Shown here: one piece after another, positions 44,077 through 53,027 of the stretch
How the letters are laid out: the number at the start of each line of letters is the position of its first letter
Numbering within the stretch: the first letter of the stretch is position 1
Origin: an uncultured Lachnospiraceae bacterium
GTDB taxonomy: Bacteria; Bacillota; Clostridia; Lachnospirales; Lachnospiraceae
Reading direction: 5' to 3'
Assembly (NCBI GenBank): GCA_934438085.1
Contig: CAKSBC010000005.1
Location: forward strand, 55,702-119,701
Length of the DNA stretch: 64,000 bases
Translations under genes and position numbers: made by a program
Notes under the pieces: generated by a model
Told to the model about the DNA's origin: nothing
Database searches by the model: none
Seen by the model: the letters and a program-made list of their open reading frames with translations, nothing else

Positions 44077-45717
44077 TTATTCGGCAACATATGACCAATC
44101 ACTTATTCTGTACTGTCCGCCGCCATGAGCATATGCTCCCTGAACTTCTTTTCGTACAACTACTGAGTTTGTAGATGTTACAAGCGGTATATAATATGAC
44201 TCTTCCTTGTTTATCTCAGATATTTCTCTGTAAAGCTCAAGTCTCTTGTCATCATCAAGCTCATATCTCGCCTCTTCGATAAGCTTATCAAGATCTTCAT
44301 TAACCGCACCTGCAACATTACCCTTAGGACTGTTTATACAGCTGCTGTGTAGTCTCATGAAAACTGTAGCATCTGCATCCGGATACTGCGCAACTGTCAT
44401 CTCATATGCAATATCATAGTCAAAGTTTGTATCAACTTCCGTATCGTAGGTTCCGGTTTCCTGTATCTTTATATCTATGTCGAGTCCAAGCTTTCTGAGC
44501 TGCTCTACACATATCTGTGCCGGTGTTGAATAATAGCTGTCCTGCTTAACCTTAAGTGTACACTTGAAGCCATCCGGATATCCTGCCTCTGCAAGCAGCT
44601 GCTTTGCTCCTTCAAGATCATATGGCATAGCCTCAAAATTCTTGTCATAACCAAATATTCCGTAAGTAATAGGCTGTGTTGTGATCCAACCAATTCCATC
44701 GTGTCCGCCAACAAATACTTCTTCAACATTTATAGCCTTAGCTATAGCCTGACGCACCTTCTGGTTGTCAAACGGAGCTTTTCTTGTATTAAGAGTAAGT
44801 AAATGATAACCGGTACTCGTTGTACGATATATGATAGTATCCTCATTAGCATCAAGTCTCGGCATGTCTGCTGTATTAACACCGAGGAATGCATCACATT
44901 CTCCGTTTTCTATTGCAAGAGCTGCAGTGGTTGCATCTGTCATTATCTTGACCTTGAGGTTCTTCATCTTTGCTACATGATCCTGGTCGTGATAATCATC
45001 AAATCTCTCAAAATTAATTTCTTCGCCTGATACCCAGTTCACGAATTTATAAGGGCCGGTTCCCATAGGACAGCGATCCATTACCGTACCTTCAGATTCA
45101 CACTTCTCTGTATAAGCCTTGTTGTAGATACAATACTGAGGCTGAGCAATAATATTCAGTATCGGCTTATACGGATACGCAAGTGTAAGTGCCACATGAG
45201 AATCATCAACTACCTGTACATCTTCTATAATGTTTCCTGTACTTGCATTAGTAGAAAGCTTTCTTGCATGATCCAATGAGAATGCAACATCCTCTGCGGT
45301 CATAGTATCGCCATTATGGAACTTGACTCCATCCTTAATAGTAAATGTCAGTGTCTTTCCGTCTTCACTGAATTCCCATTCAGTTGCAAGATTAGGTAAA
45401 AGATCAGTTCTGTCTCCGCCGTTCTCTTTAATAAGACTGTCATAGACCTGAATGGTACAGAGTCTTCCGTTATTATTAGTTACTTCCTGTCCGATATTAG
45501 CCGGCTCTGAGATGATAGTAAAAACAAAATCATCTTTTGTAGCATCCTGAACCTCAGTATGTACAGATTTCTCCTGACTTGTATCAAGCTCAGCCGCTGT
45601 TGTTCCGGAGCTGTTGCTTTCAGTTCCGCCGCCGGATCCTTTTCCTGAGCCCGAACATCCTGCTGCAAGCAATGTTACTCCCAATACCAAAGCTACTGCA
45701 CTTTTGATTTTTTTCAT
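44077..45717 (-). CDS. Oligopeptide/dipeptide-binding lipoprotein, operon 2
   Basis: Substrate-binding lipoprotein of family 5, 546 residues from ATG 45717 (GGAGGAACCAGCC upstream; a longer frame opens earlier without a site). Lipobox LAAGC with Cys near 21, then a Gly/Ser/Thr-rich linker. The family signature is VKFHNGDTMTAEDVAFSLDH near 131-150. Further wording: CPMGTGPYKFVNWVSGEEIN, and AQYPDADATVFMRLHSSCIN in the second lobe. First gene of operon 2. Divergent from an M20 amidohydrolase, so peptides or N-acyl amino acids are plausible ligands by context. Confidence 0.9.
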   Translation of the reverse strand: MKKIKSAVALVLGVTLLAAGCSGSGKGSGGGTESNSSGTTAAELDTSQEKSVHTEVQDATKDDFVFTIISEPANIGQEVTNNNGRLCTIQVYDSLIKENGGDRTDLLPNLATEWEFSEDGKTLTFTIKDGVKFHNGDTMTAEDVAFSLDHARKLSTNASTGNIIEDVQVVDDSHVALTLAYPYKPILNIIAQPQYCIYNKAYTEKCESEGTVMDRCPMGTGPYKFVNWVSGEEINFERFDDYHDQDHVAKMKNLKVKIMTDATTAALAIENGECDAFLGVNTADMPRLDANEDTIIYRTTSTGYHLLTLNTRKAPFDNQKVRQAIAKAINVEEVFVGGHDGIGWITTQPITYGIFGYDKNFEAMPYDLEGAKQLLAEAGYPDGFKCTLKVKQDSYYSTPAQICVEQLRKLGLDIDIKIQETGTYDTEVDTNFDYDIAYEMTVAQYPDADATVFMRLHSSCINSPKGNVAGAVNEDLDKLIEEARYELDDDKRLELYREISEINKEESYYIPLVTSTNSVVVRKEVQGAYAHGGGQYRISDWSYVAE

Positions 45718-46029
45718 GGCTGGTTCCTCCGTTTCTACCATAAAATCTGAATCCTCAGAGCTAATAAATGTGCCTGTTATATTTTCTGTAAACCATTTTT
45801 GTAATTGTGATTTAGTACAAATAGTTCATTGGTGTTTATTAAAATATTAGGCACTTTTGCTAATTCTTGTCTCCATATTACTTTGATTCATTTATTTTGT
45901 ACAATGACTTTTTGGATTTCTATGCATTCCAAAAAAGACTGATAAATCATTTTTTTTATATTTTATTTTCATAAAAACTGTGATAGTTTGAAAATGTGCA
46001 CAGCATAATATGATTATGGAGGCGTTTTT
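45718..46029. other. Divergent promoter region of peptide operon 2 and the M20 gene
   Basis: 312 AT-rich bases. A minus-strand promoter is likely: TTACAA (rc 45799-45804), 17 bases, TATAAC (rc 45776-45781). For the plus strand CATAAT and TATGAT boxes lie near 46003-46015, after a TGTGCACA dyad (45995-46002), but without a good -35. GGAGG for the M20 gene is at the right end. No gene seen. Confidence 0.4.
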
Positions 46030-47340
46030 ATGGATATTTTGAAGGAAGCAAGTAAATATCAGGATTTTCTGATAAAGGAACGCAGATATCTGCATCAGCA
46101 CCCGGAGCTGTCAGGTCTGGAATTTAATACTGTTAAGCATGTAAAAGAATTTCTCGACAGTATACATGCATATTATGAGGAGGTTCCTGACGGTGGTATA
46201 TTAGTCTTTTTTAAAGGGAAAAACCCTGGGAAAACCGTATTGCTGAGAGCTGATATGGATGCACTTCCTATCCCGGAATCAAATTGCAATTCAGCCGGCC
46301 CTAAGGAGTGTGTTTCATTAAATGACGGAGTCAGCCACGCCTGCGGACATGATGCGCATACAGCAATGCTCATGGCTGTTGCCAAAATACTTAGTGAAAA
46401 TAGCTGTGATTTTAACGGAACAATAATTTTAATGTTTGAACGCGGTGAAGAAAACACTGAAAATATCCTTAAAATATTCAGATACACAGAAACCCACAAT
46501 ATCCATATCGACAGTGCTTTTGCGGTTCACTGCATTAACACTATCGATACCGGTGTTATTGCAGTGAATCCAAGCAATGTATCTGCCGGTTCATTTACAT
46601 TTGATTTATTTATACATGGTCACGCCGGACACGGATCTCGTCCGGATCTTGCAAACAGTCCAATTGAATGCTTCGTAGACGTTTACACTGCTTTATCTGC
46701 TATAAGGCTGCGAAAAATATCACCATTCAGTCCTTTGACATTCTCAGTAGGCTGTGTGCAGGCCGGTGCAGCGTCAAATGCCATACCTGACGATCTTGAA
46801 TTTAAAGGCACTGCTCGTTTCTATGGCTTTGAAAGCGGCAAAGCATTTAAGGAAAACATGATTGAAATTCTCAACAATATTTGTTCTCTTTATAATTGCA
46901 GCTATGACGGATATATGGGCGGAATAAACCGCGCAACCATAAATAACCCGGAATGTGTTACGCTTGCTGAAAAAGCTATAGGCGATGCTATAGGCAGTGA
47001 CAAGATTACTGCTATTGAACCAAGCATGGGCGCTGAAACAATGAGCAGAGCACTGCTTAAATGGCCAGGCTGCTATGTAAGATTGGGTACCCGAAATCTG
47101 GCTAAGGGTTCAGATACGCGCTCTCATACAGCTGAATTTGATATTGATGAGGATGCGCTCAAATATGGCGTTGCCGCGCATATTGCATATGCATTTGCAT
47201 TTTTAGAGTCTGATATAGACACATCTAAGTATGCATATAAAGGAAGCTTTGCCGATATGGCCATTGAAGAAGGTGCTAATCAGAAACGTATTGACTATTT
47301 CCTTGGAAAAACCGATGAGCTCGTATTATTAAGCACCTAA
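46030..47340 (+). CDS. M20-family amidohydrolase
   Basis: Zinc peptidase/amidohydrolase of family M20D, 436 residues, cytoplasmic. These enzymes remove an acyl group from amino acids or split dipeptides and aminobenzoyl-glutamate. RRYLHQHPELSGLE near 18-31, LLRADMDALPIPE near 73-85, HACGHDAHTAMLM near 104-116 (metal ligands Cys, His), and GAETMSRALLKWPGCYVRLG later. A dimerisation lid is inserted near residues 185-300. ATG 46030 follows GGAGGCG. In the usual GEEN region the sequence reads ERGEENTEN. Divergent to peptide operon 2. Confidence 0.88.
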   Translation: MDILKEASKYQDFLIKERRYLHQHPELSGLEFNTVKHVKEFLDSIHAYYEEVPDGGILVFFKGKNPGKTVLLRADMDALPIPESNCNSAGPKECVSLNDGVSHACGHDAHTAMLMAVAKILSENSCDFNGTIILMFERGEENTENILKIFRYTETHNIHIDSAFAVHCINTIDTGVIAVNPSNVSAGSFTFDLFIHGHAGHGSRPDLANSPIECFVDVYTALSAIRLRKISPFSPLTFSVGCVQAGAASNAIPDDLEFKGTARFYGFESGKAFKENMIEILNNICSLYNCSYDGYMGGINRATINNPECVTLAEKAIGDAIGSDKITAIEPSMGAETMSRALLKWPGCYVRLGTRNLAKGSDTRSHTAEFDIDEDALKYGVAAHIAYAFAFLESDIDTSKYAYKGSFADMAIEEGANQKRIDYFLGKTDELVLLST

Positions 47341-47351
47341 ATAAACTAATC

Positions 47352-47388
47352 CCCTGCAGTTGTTATGTCCATCATAGCTTCTGCAGGG
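47352..47388. terminator. Bidirectional terminator between the M20 gene and mnmA
   Basis: CCCTGCAG (47352-47359) pairs with CTGCAGGG (47381-47388). An A/T-rich tail with TTTTTTT follows on the plus strand about 15 bases on. It serves the convergent M20 and mnmA genes. Confidence 0.6.
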
Positions 47389-47410
47389 AATCTTATATCA
47401 TTTTTTTAGT

Positions 47411-48652
47411 TTATCCGCAGATCGTTCCGCCGCCTACGACACGGTCGCCGTCATATAAAACGACCGCCTGCCCCTTGGTTATCGCACGCTGCGGTTCGAC
47501 GAACTTGAGCTTTATCAAATCACTTCCGTTTTCAAGCTCCTTTAAAGCCGATGCCGGAATAGATGCAGAATCCTTTGCAGAAATAATACTCACCCTTGCC
47601 GGTGCAGGGCTATGCTTATAACGCACCTTTGCCTGAACAAAAGCTCCGTTCGACAGTTCTAAAGCCTCGGATTCTTTAGTATCCGAGATTTCTATCGGCT
47701 CGGATGCTTTTGATAATTCTACTGATTCTACTAATTCAACTGTATCTGTAGTTCCTGCCATCACTTCATCACGAGACCATGACACCCAGTTGAAATCCTT
47801 GGCATAAAGCGTGTCTGTAAAAAGCGAAGCATTATCACTTATCACCACTTCATTGGTTTCGGGCCTTATTTCCTTGACAAATACCGGCTTTCCGGCGGCG
47901 ATGCCGAGTCCCTTACGCTGTCCGATAGTGTAATTGCAGATGCCGGTATGACGGCCGATAACATTTCCGGAAGTATCCACAAAATCACCCGGTGCCATAG
48001 TCTGCCCGGTGTACTCTTCAATGAAGCGCTTGTAATTTCCGTCCGGCACAAAGCAGATGTCCTGACTGTCGTGCTTTCTTGCATTTACAAGACCGAGCTC
48101 CTCCGCGATGCTGCGGCACTCCTCCTTGGTGTATTCGCCGAGCGGAAATGCCGTATGCGCAAGCTGTTCCTGAGTAAGGCTGTAAAGCACATAGCTCTGA
48201 TCCTTGCCGGAGTCAATACCGCTTAGAAGCTCATAGCGACCGGTCTCATCATTATAACGAATACGCGCATAGTGTCCGGTCACTATCACATCACAGCCAA
48301 GCTCCTTTGCTCTCCTGTAAAGTCCCTCAAACTTCAAATGCCTATTGCATTCAATACACGGATTCGGTGTTTCGCCATGCATATAGCTATCCACAAAACG
48401 ATCCATTACCTGACATTTGAAATCATCCTTAAAATTAAAGACATAATAAGGAATGCCGAGCTTTCTTGCCACGGCACGCGCATCCTCTATATCATCAAGT
48501 GAACAGCAGGTCTTTTCGCGACTCTTCTGAATGTCCTCATTATCATAAAGCTTCATCGTGACACCGATGCATTCATAGCCCTTTTTCAGCATAAGGGCTG
48601 CTGCAACCGATGAATCGACGCCTCCGCTCATTGCAATAAGTGCTTTTTTCAT
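47411..48652 (-). CDS. mnmA: tRNA 2-thiouridylase MnmA with an acidic insert
   Basis: Thiolates U34 in the anticodon of Lys, Glu and Gln tRNAs, using a persulfide from a cysteine desulfurase. 413 residues against the usual 350-370. PP-loop MSGGVDSS near 7-14, TPNPCIECNRHLKFE near 96-110 with the first catalytic Cys, and the second Cys in SQDICFVPDG near 197-206. The extra length is an insert of about 35 residues in the C-terminal beta domain, rich in Glu, Ser and Leu (VESVELSKASEPIEIS, then KESEALELSNG). ATG 48652 follows GAGGT; a TTG two codons earlier is less likely. Confidence 0.93.
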   Translation of the reverse strand: MKKALIAMSGGVDSSVAAALMLKKGYECIGVTMKLYDNEDIQKSREKTCCSLDDIEDARAVARKLGIPYYVFNFKDDFKCQVMDRFVDSYMHGETPNPCIECNRHLKFEGLYRRAKELGCDVIVTGHYARIRYNDETGRYELLSGIDSGKDQSYVLYSLTQEQLAHTAFPLGEYTKEECRSIAEELGLVNARKHDSQDICFVPDGNYKRFIEEYTGQTMAPGDFVDTSGNVIGRHTGICNYTIGQRKGLGIAAGKPVFVKEIRPETNEVVISDNASLFTDTLYAKDFNWVSWSRDEVMAGTTDTVELVESVELSKASEPIEISDTKESEALELSNGAFVQAKVRYKHSPAPARVSIISAKDSASIPASALKELENGSDLIKLKFVEPQRAITKGQAVVLYDGDRVVGGGTICG

Positions 48653-48661
48653 TGCCAAACC

Positions 48662-49003
48662 TCAGCTCCAGCCTTTCCATACATCAGGCACATATCCGAC
48701 TGTGGCCTGCTGCCCGTTTCTAACTATCGGCGTCTTAAGCACCTGCTGATTCTCGAGCACCTTTTCATCTCGGTCCTCCTCAGCGATATACTTGATAAGT
48801 GCCAGCGCATCCTGATCCTTTGCATTTTCATTAAGCATATTATCAAGGCCGCCTACAGCCTGCTTAACCTTTTGATATTCGCCCTTACTAAGGCCCTTTT
48901 CTTTTAAATCTATAAATTGATACTTAATGCCGCGCTCCTTAAAATAGCGCATTGCTTTTTTCGTATCAAAGCATTTATTTGTCCCGAATATTTGAATGTT
49001 CAT
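48662..49003 (-). CDS. ArsC/Spx-family thioredoxin-like protein
   Basis: 113-residue protein of the arsenate-reductase/Spx fold. N-terminal QIFGTNKCFDTKKAMRYF gives the single redox Cys near residue 11. PIVRNGQQATVGYVPDVWK near 92-110 is the family C-terminal sheet. It lacks the CxxC of Spx, so it is more like YffB/ArsC-type proteins of uncertain role. AGGAG precedes ATG 49003. It ends 9 bases before the mnmA start, so it probably shares a transcript with mnmA, the GNAT gene and fic. Confidence 0.82.
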   Translation of the reverse strand: MNIQIFGTNKCFDTKKAMRYFKERGIKYQFIDLKEKGLSKGEYQKVKQAVGGLDNMLNENAKDQDALALIKYIAEEDRDEKVLENQQVLKTPIVRNGQQATVGYVPDVWKGWS

Positions 49004-49024
49004 TTAATATTTACTCCTGATTCT

Positions 49025-49888
49025 TCAGCCCGCGGTGTAATTTTTTATGTGACTTACAATGTCAAAGCCAATCCTCTTATACACAGGCTCTCCGAACACC
49101 GACGCCTGCAGACTAAGAATGTCAAGCTGCATTTCCTCAGCGTCTGATATTATACGCTCAATAAGCGCCGTAGCATAGCCGCGATTTCTGTATTCCGGCA
49201 ATGTTGCCACCTCGTGAATGCCGCCGTTTTTTATGCTGTACTTAACGCCCTCATGCTCGACAACTGACTCAAATACATTTAAAAGTGCAGTAGCCGCAGG
49301 CACTCCGTCCTCAGCAGTGATCATATAGAATTTGCATTTATCATCCTTGCCAAATATTTTGAATGATTCCAGCTTTCCACCGTTTCCAAAGGCACGTTCT
49401 CCTATATAGGCAAACGGTTCTATATTTTTTTCAATGCTTTCCACGTTAAGAAGCTCTATTTGAGCATGGTATGCATTTGCATATGAATTCTTCATACTGT
49501 CTGAAGGGTCATAAAGCATGCCCTTTTGCTCCTTTAAGAGCTTGAAGCCGACGTCTGTAAGTTCTTTCTCGAAATCCTCGCTTACATCCTCTATAGAAAG
49601 TGTCAAAAACTTAGGGCTGTCTGTTTCAGTACAAAGTGCCTTGAGCTCGCCTGCAAGCTTTGCAGCTTCCTCACCTTTAACAGCATTGGCAGACTTAATA
49701 TTAATGCGGCTGTACCAGTTCTGATAATCGAAGCTGCGATTCCATGTATAATGCTCATTCTCGCCATAGTCTCTGCCGAGTGCCTTGCTGCATTTTTTTG
49801 AAAGATCCGTGAGGCTGTCAAGTGCCAGATAGGATGCGTTTGCTGAAATGATTTCTGATTTATTTGTAGCTTTGCTGATAGATTCCAT
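49025..49888 (-). CDS. GNAT family N-acetyltransferase
   Basis: 287 residues with a divergent N-terminal half and a clear C-terminal GNAT fold: GGIHEVATLPEYRNRGYATA near 222-241 holds the acetyl-CoA-binding R/QxxGxA motif, and EPVYKRIGFDIVSHIKNY closes the domain. Acetyl acceptor unknown. Start at 49888 after AAGGAAA. It begins 3 bases after the Fic gene stops, which suggests coupling. Confidence 0.8.
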   Translation of the reverse strand: MESISKATNKSEIISANASYLALDSLTDLSKKCSKALGRDYGENEHYTWNRSFDYQNWYSRINIKSANAVKGEEAAKLAGELKALCTETDSPKFLTLSIEDVSEDFEKELTDVGFKLLKEQKGMLYDPSDSMKNSYANAYHAQIELLNVESIEKNIEPFAYIGERAFGNGGKLESFKIFGKDDKCKFYMITAEDGVPAATALLNVFESVVEHEGVKYSIKNGGIHEVATLPEYRNRGYATALIERIISDAEEMQLDILSLQASVFGEPVYKRIGFDIVSHIKNYTAG

Positions 49889-49891
49889 GTG

Positions 49892-50884
49892 TTATTTCCT
49901 TATATATCGCTGATTTTTACTATTAGGTTTATCCGGGATAGTCATCTGAATCAATCCCATTTCAATCGCTGGACGAAGATAGCTTCTCCTGAAGCCTTCT
50001 CTTGACTTCAAACTTAGCTTTTCCATTAGTGCATTGCTTGTATACGGAACATCATATTCCATGAGATCAAGCAGTTTTTTTACAGATTCCGTAAGATATT
50101 CATTTTCCTCGTTGATCTGAACTGAAATATCGTCAAGAATCCTGTCAATTTGAGAAAGCATGAATTCAATAAATAGCGTCGATTCTCCTGCCGAATGGCA
50201 TTTTGAAATCGCATCATAATATTCATCCTGAAACTTTTCAATCCGGCTTTCAATTGGTATATATTCAAACACAGGATGCCATTTAGATAAAATGGCAGTA
50301 TGCCATAGTCTTGCAGTTCTGCCGTTTCCATCAGAAAAAGGATGAATAAATACAAACTCGTAATGAAATACACTGCTCAGAATAAGCGGATGCACTGCGT
50401 CTTTAGACGCTTTCATCCAATCGAATAAATCCTTCATAAGCTGCGGCACAAATTTTGCCGGAGGTGCCATGAAAATACATTGGTCACCATTAAAAACACC
50501 TTCTTCCCCACTACGAAATTCACCGGATCCCTCTACAAGATATTTCGTAAGGATCCCGTGAATGTATTTCAAGTCTCGTATTTCATATGGATCAATTTCC
50601 TGCAATTTGTCATAGGCTGCGTAAGCATTTTTAACTTCTTGTATTTCTCTGCTCTCTCCCAATACAGTTTTTCCGTTAATCACATCCCGAACCTGTCCCA
50701 ACGAAAGTGAATTCGCCTCTATCTTCAATGATGAATGAATAGACTTGATTTTATTATTTCGTCTTAAATGCGGTTTTGCTTCAAGATTGCCTGTAACAGA
50801 TATTCGCCCTATTTTCTCGGAAATTGACGATACATGCGATAATATTTTATTCGTTATTGTAAATGGCGGTTTGTATGATCCCAT
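49892..50884 (-). CDS. Fic-domain protein (AMP transferase) with built-in inhibitory helix
   Basis: 330 residues. The N-terminal Fic region carries an inhibitory helix (SSLKIEAN, Glu near 56; the usual Gly/Asn after Glu is Ala). The Fic motif HPFSDGNGRTAR is near 181-192 with the catalytic His and all phosphate-binding residues intact. The C-terminal 90 residues resemble a winged helix (TSNALMEKLSLKSREGFRR). Class II Fic proteins AMPylate target proteins and are held in check by the Glu. The target is unknown. ATG 50884 follows GAGAG. First gene of a likely fic-GNAT-arsC-mnmA unit. Confidence 0.88.
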   Translation of the reverse strand: MGSYKPPFTITNKILSHVSSISEKIGRISVTGNLEAKPHLRRNNKIKSIHSSLKIEANSLSLGQVRDVINGKTVLGESREIQEVKNAYAAYDKLQEIDPYEIRDLKYIHGILTKYLVEGSGEFRSGEEGVFNGDQCIFMAPPAKFVPQLMKDLFDWMKASKDAVHPLILSSVFHYEFVFIHPFSDGNGRTARLWHTAILSKWHPVFEYIPIESRIEKFQDEYYDAISKCHSAGESTLFIEFMLSQIDRILDDISVQINEENEYLTESVKKLLDLMEYDVPYTSNALMEKLSLKSREGFRRSYLRPAIEMGLIQMTIPDKPNSKNQRYIRK

Positions 50885-50939
50885 GTGTATCTCTCAATCA
50901 TCTTGCGTATTATCTTGCGTATTATCATCCTCCATTATA

Positions 50940-50987
50940 CAAAAAAACGTGTGAGAAATCTATATTGCTGTTATAGATAACTCACAC
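50940..50987 (-). terminator. Intrinsic terminator of peptide operon 3
   Basis: A long stem of GTGTGAG/CTCACAC (50949-50955 with 50981-50987) encloses ATCTATA/TATAGAT. On the minus strand it ends in CGTTTTTTT. It follows the last ATPase gene of operon 3 and precedes fic. Confidence 0.88.
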
Positions 50988-51000
50988 TGAGATCAAATAT

Positions 51001-51999
51001 TTATATGCTTTTATCACTGTAATTAAAACATGCAACTAAATGTCCGTTTCCCACATCTTCAAGCTGTGGCTCCTCATTCTTGCATCTTTCACTTGCGAAA
51101 GGACATCTTGGATTAAATCGACATCCTGATGGTATATCAATAGGACTTGGTGGATTACCTTCTATAAGTGCCTTTTCTTCTCGCCTTCTAGGATCCAAAT
51201 CAGGTTCTGATCTAAACAAAATATCAGTATATGGGTGAAGCCTTTTTTCAAACACATCATCTTTTTGTCCAATCTCTACTATCTTGCCAAGATACATTAC
51301 ACATATTCGATCTGATATGTATCTAACTACGCTTAAATTGTGCGTAATAAATAGTATAGTCAGATTATGACCCTTTTGAAGAACTTTAAGTAAATTAAGA
51401 ATTTGTGCCTGAATTGATACATCAAGCGCAGATACCGGTTCATCTGCAATGATAAATTTCGGGTTAACTGCTAATGCTCTTGCAATGGCAATTCGCTGAC
51501 GTTGGCCTCCGGAAAATTCGCTTGGATAACGTTTTAAGGCTTCTTTATCCATTCCGACTTCGCTTAATATAAATGAAGCCTTGTCTTCGATTTCTTCTTT
51601 AGGGCAAATATTGTGGTACAGCAGTTCTGTTTTTAGCATATCTCCAACAGTTACCCTTGGATCCAATGATGAGTATGGATCCTGAAATACCATTTGCATG
51701 TCCTTGCGAAATGGTTTCATTTCGCGATTATTCAAATTGGTTATATTTTGCCCATTAAATATCACTGTTCCTTCTACAGAATCATTTAATCTAAGTATTG
51801 TCTTTGACAACGTCGATTTTCCACAGCCGGATTCTCCAACAAGCCCCAGTATTTCATTTTCATATATATTGAATGAAACATCATCAACTGCTTTCACATA
51901 TTTTTGAGGCTTTTTTGTTACAGCATCTATTACAGTTCTTTTTACAGGAAAATAAGTTTTAAGATTTTTTATCTCTATTAATTTATTTCTTTCATCCAT
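51001..51999 (-). CDS. Oligopeptide/dipeptide ABC transporter ATPase (DppF-type), operon 3
   Basis: Second ATPase of operon 3, 332 residues from ATG 51999 (GAGGATAAAGTC upstream); a longer frame to 52164 overlaps the partner ATPase gene and lacks a site. Walker A GESGCGKST near 50-58, signature FSGGQRQRIAIARAL, Walker B FIIADEPVSALDVS, FITHNLSVV. The C-terminal Cys motif CRFNPRCPFASERC is near 290-303. Codons are more AT-rich than in the housekeeping genes nearby, as across operon 3. Confidence 0.93.
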   Translation of the reverse strand: MDERNKLIEIKNLKTYFPVKRTVIDAVTKKPQKYVKAVDDVSFNIYENEILGLVGESGCGKSTLSKTILRLNDSVEGTVIFNGQNITNLNNREMKPFRKDMQMVFQDPYSSLDPRVTVGDMLKTELLYHNICPKEEIEDKASFILSEVGMDKEALKRYPSEFSGGQRQRIAIARALAVNPKFIIADEPVSALDVSIQAQILNLLKVLQKGHNLTILFITHNLSVVRYISDRICVMYLGKIVEIGQKDDVFEKRLHPYTDILFRSEPDLDPRRREEKALIEGNPPSPIDIPSGCRFNPRCPFASERCKNEEPQLEDVGNGHLVACFNYSDKSI

Positions 52000-52016
52000 G
52001 ACTTTATCCTCATCAA

Positions 52017-53015
52017 TCAATCTGCATCTATTACACCTGCATATTGACTCATTTTCTCTGCAAAATGGCATCTGGAATAATGGTTTTCTCCAACCTTTAC
52101 CATGTCTGGAATTTTCTTTGTGCAAATTTCTTGACACATAAAGCATCTTGGATGGAACGGGCATCCTTCAGGCAAATTTATTAAACTAGGAGTATTTCCT
52201 GGTATGGATTTTAATACGCCTTTTTTTCCATTAGGAATAGCATCAATAAGTCCTTTAGTATATGGATGCATAGGATTTGAAAGCAATGTATATGTATCTG
52301 CATGCTCTACAAAATATCCTGCATACATAACTGCAACCCTATCACACATTTGCGCAATTACTCCTAAATCATGTGTTATGAGCAGCACACCCATGTCCAA
52401 TTCACTTCTTATGCTGTTTATTAGTTTTATTATTTGATCCTGAATAGTTACATCAAGTGCAGTTGTTGGCTCATCCGCAATCAACAACTTGGGTTCTCCG
52501 GCTAATACAATTGCAATCATAGCTCTCTGACGCATACCACCGGAAAACTGATGAATATACTCATCCAACCTTTTTTCCGGACTTGGAATTCCCACTAATG
52601 ACAGCAATTCAACTGCCCGTTTGTTTTTTTCCTCTTTCGTCATATTTTTGCCGCGAAACTGTTCATACATCTGAGTGCGTATAGTAAGGACAGGGTTTAA
52701 TGCTGTCATCGGTTCCTGAAATATCATTCCGACATCATTTCCTCTATAATCCCTAAGCTCTTTTTTATTCATAGCTAAGATGTCCTTACCTTCGAAAGTA
52801 ATCTTGCCATTAGGAATAGATGCATTTTTTGCAAGTAATCTAATCAAAGCTCGCCCTGTAGTTGATTTGCCACAACCAGATTCACCTACAAATCCAAGAG
52901 CTTCTCCTCTTTTAACTTCAAAAGAAACATTATTAACAGCTCTAACTTCATACCCGTTAGTGCTAAAATGGATACACAGGTTCTCAACCTCGAGAATATT
53001 GTTATTATTTTTCAC
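52017..53015 (-). CDS. Oligopeptide/dipeptide ABC transporter ATPase (DppD-type), operon 3
   Basis: First ATPase of operon 3, 332 residues. Walker A GESGCGKST near 40-48, MIFQEPMTALNPVLTI, signature FSGGMRQRAMIAIVL, Walker B LLIADEPTTALDVT, LITHDLGVI. C-terminal CPFHPRCFMCQEIC near 289-302. The start codon is GTG at 53015, well spaced from GGAGG. It lies 12 bases after the DppC-type permease. Confidence 0.93.
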   Translation of the reverse strand: MKNNNNILEVENLCIHFSTNGYEVRAVNNVSFEVKRGEALGFVGESGCGKSTTGRALIRLLAKNASIPNGKITFEGKDILAMNKKELRDYRGNDVGMIFQEPMTALNPVLTIRTQMYEQFRGKNMTKEEKNKRAVELLSLVGIPSPEKRLDEYIHQFSGGMRQRAMIAIVLAGEPKLLIADEPTTALDVTIQDQIIKLINSIRSELDMGVLLITHDLGVIAQMCDRVAVMYAGYFVEHADTYTLLSNPMHPYTKGLIDAIPNGKKGVLKSIPGNTPSLINLPEGCPFHPRCFMCQEICTKKIPDMVKVGENHYSRCHFAEKMSQYAGVIDAD

Positions 53016-53027
53016 AACAATTCCTCC

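Noticed and set aside
48662..49003. Spx transcription regulator
   Set aside because: Only one of the two redox Cys of Spx is present, so it is left as an ArsC-family protein.
51999..52164. 55-residue N-terminal extension of the operon 3 DppF-type ATPase, rich in Cys
   Set aside because: It is the other-frame reading of the preceding ATPase gene; GAGGAT supports the start at 51999.
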